From Excoecaria cochinchinensis (Eukaryota; Streptophyta; Magnoliopsida; Malpighiales; Euphorbiaceae): 64,000 nt of DNA. This document shows, in pieces, positions 26,556-35,777 of this stretch (position 1 is the first letter of the stretch; each line of letters starts with the position of its first letter). The translations under genes were made by a program, and so were the position numbers. The stretch spans positions 744,001 to 808,000 of the forward strand of contig CANTUQ010000102.1 of assembly GCA_947683425.1 (NCBI GenBank), written 5' to 3'. The notes under the pieces are model-generated. The model did no database searches. It had not been told where the DNA came from and saw only the letters and a program-made list of their open reading frames with translations.

Positions 26556-27095
26556 CTGATGCAGTAGAAAAATCCACACCAAACCATAAGAAAAATTATG
26601 CCTTTATGTCTTTCATAAATAGAGAAAATATGCTGGAAAGCAACAGAATGCTCAACAAAAATAAAAAGAACTGAAAATGATGAGAAATGATGTCATGAGA
26701 AATGATGAGAAAATAAATAATAAAGCATCAATCATCTCATTACTATTAAATGAATTTTCCTATGATTCATCCACCAGAAAACGTATTTGGTCAAATAGCA
26801 AAATAATTTCGACATCTAAACTTCCAGTTGAACGATTCTAATTTCAATAACAAGAGAGAAATAAAACATTAAATTTCGCTGTAAATTGCAAGAATCTATT
26901 TCCAATTTCTCAGTATCTATAGGATCAATTAAGTTAAACACTTACTGTGAATAATTCGGCTAAGAGAACAATAAACATTAAGTTCCGACGTAAATAAATG
27001 GATATAAAAAGAAACACAAAAGCAAGAGATGCCGGCAAAACAGAAATAGCAAAAGAATCAGAAGAATTGGAAATTAAAAGAGTAAATAGAATTAC

Positions 27096-27480
27096 CTGGA
27101 CGCAATTGTCAGTCAAATGAATGGCATTGAGAGAAGGCAAAAGCTTCGCGAAGAGCAGAGTCGCCGGTGAGAGAGAGGGCAGAGTCGCCGGCGAGCAAGA
27201 GAAGAGGGGGCGAGCGGCGACGGCGGCAAACTGACAGTAGGAGAGGGAGACGGGGAGCGAGGCAGCAGCAGCTGCAAGACTGGATCTGCGAAGGCAGGGT
27301 GGGGGCCAGCGGTGGCGAGGGAGCGAACGGCAGCGGGATAGGGGCGCAACGCCGGATCTGGCACCTGGTGGCTCTCGGGAGGGGGGTACGCGTGAGGTAG
27401 AGTAGAGAGTTGAAGAAGTTAGCAATGGAAAATGTATTTTGTGATTTTAGGTTACATTTGGATGTAAATAGTCCTGCCAT
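27096..27480 (-). pseudogene. Captured GC-rich first exon, probably of the same IscA-like gene
   Basis: A strikingly GC-rich block in AT-rich surroundings, open on the minus strand and ending with NAIHLTDNCVQ directly before a GTAATT donor at 27091-27095. The IHLTDNC motif fits the point where the mature IscA-like 2 domain begins. The Ser/Ala/Pro-rich part upstream could be an organelle-targeting peptide plus 5' UTR. Order and strand agree with the exon at 26447-26555. The intervening exon was not identified. Confidence 0.5.
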
Positions 27481-28909
27481 ATAAAAAACGACCTCGTTTT
27501 GGATATGTAATCGGTCGGTTCGGTTGCAACGGAACTTTATTTTAAATTATTATTATATTATTAATTAATTAATTGTCATATATAATTTAGTTATTTTTAG
27601 TGATTAAAAAAAAATATTGAGGACATTTTTAATTATAAAATAAAATAATTTATTTATAATATAATTTAGTTGTAGCATATTTTTATTACAGTCGATTGTG
27701 ACAAAATATTATGACCACACAAATTGATTATATTAATAATAAACTTATATTTTGTAACAATATATTCATTTTTTGTGACTTATTTATTTGTCATAAATTC
27801 AATTATTTTTTATGACATAATTTCTTTGTCATATATTAATATTACAATCAATTGTGACAAAATATTATTATTATCATAAATTAATTGTACTGGTGACGAA
27901 ATTGTATTTTGTCATAATATATTCTTTTTTTTTGTAACTTATTTATTTATCATAAATAACTTTATTGTGACAAAATAATTTTATCGTCACTAATTCATTA
28001 AATTGTGACAAAAATAATTCATGTCACAAAAAAATAAATATTTCATGACGAATTTATATGTCGCAAATAGTCATTTTTTTCGTTATATTTTTTTCCCTCC
28101 AAAAGAAAATGGTTGAAAATTTTTCCTCCATATTAAAGGTGATGAAATTGTACCTCATTAAAGTATATTTATTTTTTATGACACATTTATTTGTCATAAA
28201 TAAAATTATTTTTAAACTAAAAATTTTCGAAAAAATTAATTAATTATAATTTTTTTTATATCGATACGTTATTTGTAACGAAATGATTTTATTATCACTA
28301 ATTTATTCAATTATGACAAAAATAATTCGTCACAAAAAATAAATATTTTGTGACGATTTTATACGTTGCAATAAGTTATTATTTTGTCATTAAATTTTTT
28401 CCATAAAAAAAAAGGTGGAAAATTATCTCTCCTAAATAAACCATGACGAAATATATTTTTCGTCACAAAATAATCTATTAGTGACGAAAATTAAAACATA
28501 AAATGACGTAAAGTAATTTTGTCACAGTAATAAATAGTACGGTGACGTTTTAAAAAAATCGTCGTTGTAAATTATAATTAGTGACGAAATTTTATGCGTC
28601 ATTAAAAAATTTGTCACAAAAAGTAAAATTTCTTGTAGTGCGTTATACTGCCGAAATTTATATCAAATGAATAGTAAATGAGATAGTTATATGTCACTCG
28701 GTAGCTAAGCAATTTAGTGTAATTGCTAAAGTGATATGTAAAAGGAATAAGTGGTTAAGGTGATAAGTGAACCTAGTGACATTAATAACAAGTGTAGAAA
28801 AATAAATGTACTCGTAATTTTATAAGTAACTTTTAATCAATCTTGGTAATCGTGCAGTATCGCTAAGTCGACAGTATATGTACAGGGTATAAGAGTGTTA
28901 CAGTGTCAA

Positions 28910-29450
28910 AAAGACTGGAGGAGCTGCTTTTTCCAGTTTTTCTTTCTTGAAAATAGTTTTGACAGTGCTATTTGGTTGTTTTATATTCTTGGATTGGAAA
29001 GACTGAACTGGGTTCTCAGCCTTTTTCAAATTCTCATAATTTGTAATCCATTCTGGAGGGAATAACTCCAACAATTCTTCCTTTGTTATTTTCGGTAGAA
29101 TATGAACACAAGAATGCGCCTCACCAGTTTCTAATTTTATCAACAAACCAGAACTATAGCCTGGGAGTACAAAATTGAGAGCATGATTTTCTAAGCGATA
29201 AGCCATCTAATAGTGCAAAGTTGCTACTACTGAATCTGCAGACTGTTGTGCTCCACTGATCTGAATTTGTACTTTCAAGGCATCCTGTACATGGGCCTCT
29301 TCAAGGGAGATGTTGTAATTGGGGTAGAAGTAAAAAATACTGTACCCGCATTTAAAGAAGTTTTTACAGTCCTAATTACTGCATGACGATACTCCAGAAA
29401 TTTAGTGTTTACCAAGGCTATCCTTGCATAGACTGGTAAACCTTTCTTAC
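28910..29450 (-). pseudogene. Movement-protein-like relic, probably endogenous pararetrovirus
   Basis: The minus-strand frame at 28898-29206 and a second frame at about 29210-29450 together resemble part of a 30K-superfamily plant viral movement protein, of the kind found in endogenous caulimovirids. The relation between the two frames is broken by a frame change and a stop near 29209, so it is not functional. Only a partial domain is present; no capsid, protease or reverse transcriptase was seen beside it. The 3' LTR end of element G abuts it at 28902. A movement-like domain carried by an LTR element is the alternative. Confidence 0.4.
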
Positions 29451-29479
29451 CATGATAAGAAAGACCTAGTCTGATTGCT

Positions 29480-29649
29480 CCATGGTGGATATGAGTATAT
29501 CCATATTAAATATGGACATATTGAACAATTCATAAATTAACTAAAATATGTTTCTTTAAAATTAAAATAAATTTGAAATATATTTTAAAGTGATGAAAAT
29601 TAAAGGAATATAAATAATTAAAAATGAAAATAATGAAAAAAATAAATTG

Positions 29650-29708
<59 letters not shown>

Positions 29709-29895
29709 TGTTTATGTATCGGTTATCGGTTTTATTAACCAGTGCATGAGTCAAAAAAATAAATCAGTCCATTAATATCGATTTTTTTAAAATACTAACC
29801 GCTAACTATTAAAATCGGTTCAGTTAATCTATTTTTCGGATCGATTTCCATTTTTCGTTTAATAAATTCCAACATCTTTTTTACTCACACCCCTA
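29480..29895. mobile_element. MITE remnant related to the hAT-like element at 24110, with (TA)n tract
   Basis: The right end reads TACTCACACCCCTA at 29895, and the adjoining CGGTT / TTAACC-rich sequence (29718-29850) matches subterminal motifs of the element at 24110-24806. The left end is degraded and no target duplication could be found. A (TA)n microsatellite occupies about 29650-29705. Confidence 0.5.
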
Positions 29896-30347
29896 CTAAC
29901 AAATTCAAAATTAGTAAAAACTGGAATTGGTCAGATTTTTTAATTTAAAAACTAAAGTAGCAAAAAAACCTTAATTAGTATACATGATCGCCATGTGCAA
30001 AAATTAAAACCGATTGCTAAATATAAACTTTTAGTGTAAGAAAATATGAAACAAAGAAAGAAAAACAAAAGAGAGCTAAAAGTAGTTTCCATGTACGTCC
30101 ATCGCGTATACGAAAGCCAAGTAGTTCTTGTGAATTAGTTTTAGAACACGTGAGCATAATTTTTTAATATTTAAGTAAAAATAAATATAAAAATTGTTAT
30201 AATTACGTTAGAAAATTAATACATCATGTGGTAATGCTTAAAAGTTGCATATGATATGTAGAGTAAATATTTGTTAATGTAAAATTAATATATATACTGA
30301 TATTCCACGAAAATATTGTAATTTTTTAATCAACAAGAAAGTTAACA
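29896..30347. repeat. Direct duplication, copy 1, in the 3' flank of the BAHD gene
   Basis: About 450 bp that recur in the same orientation at 33834-40068, where the copy is interrupted by a hAT-like element and an LTR element. Landmarks are AAACTGGAATTGGTCAGATT, TACATGATCGCCATGTGC and ATACTGATATTCCACGAAAA. Copy 1 has neither insertion and so preserves both empty sites. Confidence 0.9.
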
Positions 30348-30576
30348 TAATTTCCTACACAAAATCACTCCAGAATCCACAAATAATTCTTGAGAAATTA
30401 ACAATTACTAATGATCAAAGCTACAACGAACAAGAAAAGAAGAGTAACATCAAACTTTGAATTTGCACTAATAAAAGAAAACTGACCATCAATATTGCAC
30501 TAAAAATGATGTACTAGCTAATTACTACTTGATCTAATAACACTTATCACACAAAGCTAGAATTAAAAAAAAAAAG

Positions 30577-31941
30577 TCACATGCAAGAAATCTTAGGGTT
30601 AGGGCAAGCAAAGGTCAAGAACTGAGGATCACGTTCAAGAAAACCCATTCTTTGTTGATCTAAAGTAATCCAAGCTTCAATCCCTCTTCCATCTCTTGTC
30701 TCAATAAACACAGTAAGGTTTCTAAAAGCAGGACCTGCTTTCCCCAACATTCCCACCCAATAAGGCTCTCCCCAACCAAAATTGATCTTATTCAACCCTA
30801 AATGACACCAACTTGTGAATGCAAAAATGTCTGGTTTTTCCATTGAAAATAGCCCTTCTAATTGGCTACAATACTCACTCAAGCTTTCAAATCCTTCTTC
30901 CCCTTGTAGGCTTTGCATATACTCACTATCATCATAAACCCCAATAGCTTCATCAAGCAAATAAGCCAATTCTTTTAACTCTTCGTTTTGCACAGATGGG
31001 TCAGCCACTGCATTTGCCCACCAAAAAATGTCCCCAATTGAAGAATTGGACATGGGTGGATTTGTTCTTGTTCTAAGATTCACTGCTTCCACTAAAATTG
31101 ATGGCTTTGGTGACCCAGAAACTGCCATTGATGCTGCCATTGAACATTTCCATATGAAGCAAGACAGTGCCTCTATTCTTGATGGCTTTATAAATTTCCC
31201 ATCTTTTTCTCCTGTTGCTCTCATTCTTATTGAAGATATTGCTTTTGAATCAAAAACAAATCTCTTTGTCACATTCTCATTTTCACTGAACCATAAGCTC
31301 TCCATTAGCAACAAATGCTCCTCAGGAAATGGATTCTTTGTAGGAAAAAAGATTGACCCTTCATGGCAATTAGGTTTTACAACATTAGATAAAGATCCAG
31401 TGCGAGAAATTGTAGACCAGGCATCGATAAAAAGAGAACCACTAGGTGCATCAATCAGCTTGTGAGACAAAACCCAACCTATAACAATCCCACCACAAGC
31501 AAACACATTCACTTGAAATGCTACTTGTGGAATCCCTAAATCAGTCTCTTTAGTATATGGCTGGCAAGGAAGCAATCTATTCAAGTATTCAATTGCTGGG
31601 TTTTTAAGGAAATCAGACAGTTTTTCAGTTCCTGTAACTTTGGAGACAAAGAAAGGAACACCTTCATTGAACCCATCAATGTAGATATTGTCAACTACTC
31701 TACCAGAAAATGGGTAAAAGAGAGTTAGGGTTTGTGAAAGAGAGTTTTTTAGGCGAGCTAGGGTTTGGGGGATAGTGAAGCTAGGATCTTTGTTTGGTGG
31801 GTAGAAAAATATTACCGGTGTGTAAGTTGTGGGAGTAAGTTGATTGAATAATGGAAGACTGAAGGATTTGTGTTTATGAATAGTTGGTGAAGATGGTTTT
31901 ATCATTTCTTTTGAAATGATATCAACTTTGATTTTTGCCAT
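30577..31941 (-). CDS. BAHD-family acyltransferase (vinorine synthase-like clade)
   Basis: Predicted 454-residue enzyme transferring an acyl group from acyl-CoA to an alcohol or amine of a specialised metabolite; acceptor unknown. The catalytic HxxxD motif is HKLID (His160-Asp164). The second family motif, normally DFGWG, is NFGWG (387-391). QAVNLR-like EAVNLRTRTNPP (285-296) and SIGDIFWWA (301-309) also fit. Length is typical (430-460). The start MAKIKVDIISKE matches clade members; the frame is open for 51 more codons upstream (to 32094), but that extension has no family similarity and is taken as 5' leader. No intron is needed; no signal peptide is evident, so cytosolic. It is the only intact gene seen, isolated among transposons. 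Confidence 0.93.
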   Translation of the reverse strand: MAKIKVDIISKEMIKPSSPTIHKHKSFSLPLFNQLTPTTYTPVIFFYPPNKDPSFTIPQTLARLKNSLSQTLTLFYPFSGRVVDNIYIDGFNEGVPFFVSKVTGTEKLSDFLKNPAIEYLNRLLPCQPYTKETDLGIPQVAFQVNVFACGGIVIGWVLSHKLIDAPSGSLFIDAWSTISRTGSLSNVVKPNCHEGSIFFPTKNPFPEEHLLLMESLWFSENENVTKRFVFDSKAISSIRMRATGEKDGKFIKPSRIEALSCFIWKCSMAASMAVSGSPKPSILVEAVNLRTRTNPPMSNSSIGDIFWWANAVADPSVQNEELKELAYLLDEAIGVYDDSEYMQSLQGEEGFESLSEYCSQLEGLFSMEKPDIFAFTSWCHLGLNKINFGWGEPYWVGMLGKAGPAFRNLTVFIETRDGRGIEAWITLDQQRMGFLERDPQFLTFACPNPKISCM

Positions 31942-32160
31942 TTTTTGTAGGGAGATTAAAACAGAATTTTGAGTGTGAGTTGCAATTAAGACGTTGTTCT
32001 TATAATACATTTGAGAAGCAAGAGGCATTAAATTGGAATGAATTTGCCCCATTATTAGCGTAGTTGAAACATAACGCCATTGATAGCCATTCACGTGCTA
32101 CAGGACGCATTATGGTTCATTTTCTTGTTTTGTGTGACAGTTTGTCAATTTTATAATTCA
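31942..32160 (-). promoter_or_regulatory. Probable promoter and 5' leader of the BAHD gene
   Basis: Two minus-strand TATA-like sites are possible: GTATTATAAG about 60 bp upstream of the ATG (around 32000) and ATTATAAAAT about 210 bp upstream (around 32150). The sequence does not decide between them. Confidence 0.3.
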
Positions 32161-33833
32161 TAGAGATACGATCATGACAGGTCTTGCCGCAAAAAATTTA
32201 AGGCAAAAATCTGAATTTTTAAATTTTTTTTTATTGGGTTTATTTATAAAATTATTTTAAATTAATTATTTATATTTTAATATGGGGGTAATTCTCATTA
32301 TTGGCTATTGAATACCAAAGCATTGAGTGTGTATTTTTAAATCGTTTTTAGATCAAAATACAAGAAATCTCCAGTAGGAAGTAAATCACCTTTTTGCCCT
32401 TGGTTCAGTACCACATTACCATTTTATCCCTAAAGGCTATTTTTCCATTACATGCTTGTTTCTCTATTTGGGATTCCATCCCGAGTTGAATTCCGGTTCA
32501 TCTATAATGAAAGTTTCTTCTTTGGTCTCTGTTATTAAAATTACAATTGGTACACACAAAGAATAAAGATAAGAGAAAATGGACAAAAAGATTTAATGAA
32601 TTCCACTAATAATGTTTAAGTCCTTGGACAAGAGTAGATGGACATTTTTCACTCTAGATTGAAAAAGTGATCATATCTAATTTTCCCTTACAAAATCATA
32701 ATATCTTTGTGATGGCTCCAAAATCTAACATTAAGTGCATATGTCAATTTTTTATCAGATCCAAAAATTCGATCCGAATTTATTCGAAAAAATGTGATTC
32801 GAATTCAAAAAAATTTGAATAATACAAGAAATTTAAGATTGAATCCATTTCAATTTCAAAATTCAAAAAATCTGTCTAAAAATATTTGAAACCCGACTCA
32901 ATCCAATCCAAACCCGTGGCCAAAATTTTTTCAATTAATTTTTTGTCATATTTATTTATGAATTATTGTTTAAGATTATACATACACTTTCAAATATATA
33001 TATATATATATTCATTCTAATTTTTATATAAAATTAGATTTAATTGAAATAAAAAAAATATAATTATTTAAATTTTAAATATTAAGAAAAAATAAAAGAA
33101 AAATAAATGGAGGTATATATATATATATATATTGTCTGAATATCAAATTTTGAACCTTTTAATTTTTTATTCTCTTTTTTATTGCTCGTGCTGCCACCTA
33201 TTTGCCTCACTTTATATCCATCCCTATCAATATTCAAATTTCGGTATTAAAATGACGTAATTTTATTAATAATTTGATCGGTTTAATTTTAATAGTTTTT
33301 TAAAATTGAAAATCGAATCTATGTAACTAAATTTTTATTTAAAAAATGAAATGAATACACCACATTAATTTTAGCTCGGTTACTGAACTGGTCCAATTCG
33401 AATTTGTAAGGATGGATTTGATTTTCAATCAGAATTTTTAATTCTAATTGTAATTCAAGATTCGATTCGAATCCATAAAAAAAAATAAGTGAATTAATCC
33501 AAAAAATGATGAATCAAAAAGCCTAATTCAAATAATCTGATCCAAAGTGACTCGAATAGCCCGATCCATTTGCTAATTATAATAACAAGTGTTAGATTTT
33601 TATCAATTTTTTTTTTTTCGTATTTCACAACAAAAGTCGAGTTCCATTCCACCCCCATCAATTTGGTTGATGTCATGCTCTCTCAGTTATGGATTTGACT
33701 GAATTTGTCAGGACATTAAGTTCCTGCAGAAGCTCCATTTCTTTGTTTAACATTTGCAGTTGGGAAATCTAAAGTAATAAATATTGGAACTGGATAAAAA
33801 TTTAAAGCACAATTAATATCAGCTGAACGACTC
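32161..33833. other. Intergenic stretch upstream of the BAHD gene, no gene
   Basis: AT-rich, with short (TA)n tracts at about 32996-33011 and 33115-33131. Repeated GATTCGAATTCAAA / GATCCGAATTTATTCG motifs at 32755-32900 and 33400-33560 suggest an old MITE, but no clean ends are visible. On the minus strand at about 33685-33775 a 30-residue coding-like stretch (QLQMLNKEMELLQELNVLTN) looks like a coiled-coil relic of unknown origin. Confidence 0.4.
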
Positions 33834-33914
33834 CTGACAAATAAAAAATTAGTAAAAACTGGAATTGGTCAGATTTTTTTTTATTTAAAAAAGAAAGCTG
33901 CAAAAATACCATAG

Positions 33915-35146
33915 TAGAGGTGTCAAAATTAACCCAAACCCAACAACTCATCCAAATCCACCCAAAAAAAATTGACCCAAATTCAACCCAACTAAAAAAT
34001 TGACCCATTTAAATCCATCCAAAATCTACCCACATAAAATACAATCTATTTGGATCATTCTTCCTTGACCCAATGGGTATTTTTTTTTTTTTCATTATTT
34101 CTTTAATATTAAAAATTTTTACTTTAATAAACAAAATTTTTTGCTTAAACTGTCCCGCTGTATTATTATTGTGTAATGTGTATGCGTATTTTTTTGGTTA
34201 AATTTGTAATGGCCGAGTTATCGGATTAGTCGTGAATAGTATTTTTCGATGGAAAATAGTGCACTGGAGACAAAAATTACACCTGAAAGTAAAAAATATT
34301 TTATTTGACCATCGGAAAATAATAGTCACAAGGAGTCCGAGGGTAGAATGTGGAAAAAAAATGAATTCAAATAGATCTCTAAAAGTCAAAAATAAAAAAA
34401 AAGCCCGACTCATTTTAAAGGTTACCCGGTTTGACCAAAATTTGACTAGACCTCTAAAAATAGCAAATGACCTCTAAAAATTATTTTAATTATATATATA
34501 GACTTAGATTAATATTTAGAAATTTTTGATAGCGAAAAATTAATTTTTTTGTGACACTGAAAATTATCAAAACTGACTGATTTAAATGTAGCAGATCGAG
34601 AAACGGACTCTGTTTGAGCTGAAATTTTGCAGGGAGACTAATTTATATATTTTAAGAATTATAAAATAAATTTTTGGAGAAATTGAGTTTAGAAAGTGAG
34701 TGAAATAATTTAGGATTACATAATTGGCTTAAAAATGGAAAAATGGCCACTTGGTTTATGAATTATTGTGTTGTTGTACCCCTGTGTGTGACTATAGATT
34801 GTTTGAATTGCAGGAAAGATATGTTATATATATAGTCGTTATACTACCAAAATTTTTACCAAATGAATAGTAAATTGGACAGTTATAAGTTAACCGATAT
34901 CCCGATCCGTTTGAATCTCAACCGACCCATTTGAGCCAACATTTTTATAATAATTTTTTAGTATTCCGTTATTATATATCGATAATTATTTTTGATTAAA
35001 AAATATCAAATGGGTCGACCCAAACCCACCAACTCATTTGGGTATCGACCCATTTATTTTTGACCCGTTTATGACCCACCCATTTACGACCCAACCCATT
35101 TATGACCCAACCCAAATCCGCCCAACCCACCCATTTGCCACCTATA
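33915..35146. mobile_element. hAT-like element containing an LTR fragment
   Basis: The ends TAGAGGTGTCAAAATTAACC (33915) and GGGTGGGTTGGG...CACCTATA read as inverted repeats; CCCAACCC-type subterminal repeats fill both sides. CTTAATAG (35147-35154) follows the right end, and copy 1 of the surrounding duplication has CCTTAATTAG at the empty site, supporting an 8-bp target duplication; the left copy is degraded (CCATAG). At 34205-34905 it carries sequence resembling a chromovirus LTR (TGTAATGGCCGAG start, GTGAATAGTATTTTTC), so an LTR piece lies inside it. Confidence 0.7.
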
Positions 35147-35476
35147 CTTAATAGTATACATGATCGCCATGTGCAAAAATTAAAACCGATTGCTAAATAT
35201 AAACTTTTAGTGTAAGAAAATACGAAACAAAAAGAAAGAAAAACAAAAGAGAGTTAAAAGTAGTTTCCATGTACGTCCATCACGTATACGAAAGCCAAGT
35301 AGTTCTTGTGAATTATTTTTAGAACATCATGTGAACATAATTTTTTTAATATTTAAATAAAAATAAATATAAAAGTTGTTATAACTACATTACAAAATTA
35401 ATACATCATGTGGTAATGCTTAAAAGTAGCATGTGATATGTAGAGTAAATATATGTTAATGTAAACTTAATATATA

Positions 35477-35726
35477 TGATAACTGAAGAATTAATTTGGC
35501 ATTAATACTGATAAATGAGGAATTAATCTGGCATTAATACTCCTTAAATACTCTTATTACTATATAATGCTAAGGGAATGAGGTATGACTCTCTCTCAAG
35601 TTTTCTCTGAATATTCATTTTATGGTCGATAACTGACTTGACCGTCGGAGTGGACACAGATCTCCTCAGGTCTTTTATTTTTCTTGCAGGTAACAGATCA
35701 CGGAAATTTTTTCGAGAATATTATCA
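35477..35726 (+). repeat. 5' LTR of the LARD-like element
   Basis: TGATAACTGAAG...AATATTATCA, 250 bp. It contains a short internal duplication of AATTAAT(T/C)TGGCATTAATACT and TATATAATGC as a possible TATA box (35560-35569). ACTGACTTGACCGTCGGAGT is a motif common near the end of plant Ty3/gypsy LTRs. Confidence 0.93.
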
Positions 35727-35727
35727 T

Positions 35728-35777
35728 TGGTGCGGTGAGCGTGGATCGAACACGCGACCTTCAGATCTTCAGTCTGA
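35728..35777 (-). other. Extended primer binding site: 50-nt copy of the 3' part of mature tRNA-Phe
   Basis: The reverse complement folds as the 3' two-thirds of a tRNA. The anticodon stem is TCAGA/TCTGA around loop CTGAAGA (anticodon GAA), the variable loop is AGGTC, and the T stem is GCGTG/CACGC around TTCGATC. The acceptor strand TCACCGC, discriminator A and CCA follow. CCA is not encoded in plant tRNA genes, so this came from a mature tRNA. It lies one base after the 5' LTR end, the PBS position. A usual PBS is about 12-18 nt; this match continues to 50 nt, then stops at the 5' side of the anticodon stem. It is not a tRNA gene: the D arm and 5' acceptor strand are missing. Confidence 0.88.

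Larger units (their letters stand above)
24085..28640. mobile_element. CACTA (En/Spm) transposon with 3-bp TSD CGT
   Basis: It starts CACTACAAGAAATT at 24085 and ends AATTTCTTGTAGTG at 28640, a near-perfect CACTA terminal inverted repeat. Both sides carry the 3-bp duplication CGT (24082-24084 and 28641-28643). Subterminal regions (24815-25500 and 27600-28620) are full of short GTGACGAAA / TTTGTCATAA motifs in both orientations, as expected of transposase-binding arrays. No transposase frame was found, so it is non-autonomous. It carries exons of a host gene (26447-27480) and an inner hAT-like insertion. Confidence 0.92.
21112..28902 (+). repeat. 3' LTR of chromovirus G, split by a CACTA element
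   Basis: The LTR runs from TGTAATGGGCC (21112) to AAGAGTGTTACA (28902), interrupted by the CACTA insertion at 24085-28640; without it and one TSD copy the LTR is about 3.2 kb. TATATAAGG at 21802-21810 is a probable TATA box. The second half holds degenerate GGTAATTTT / AAAATGGT repeats like those of LTR F in reverse, so F and G belong to related families. Confidence 0.8.

Noticed and set aside
27113..27480. Several overlapping Ser/Pro/Arg-rich frames on both strands
   Set aside because: Alternative frames of the GC-rich captured exon; only the minus frame ending at the splice donor fits a gene.
31028..31465. 145-codon plus-strand frame
   Set aside because: Antisense shadow of the BAHD acyltransferase.
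31942..32094. 51-residue N-terminal extension of the BAHD protein
   Set aside because: It has no similarity to the family, and the internal Met starts exactly at the conserved N-terminus; treated as 5' leader.
35728..35777. tRNA-Phe gene on the minus strand
   Set aside because: Only the 3' 50 nt are present, the D arm and 5' acceptor strand are missing, and it includes the non-encoded CCA; its place next to an LTR makes it a primer site copy.
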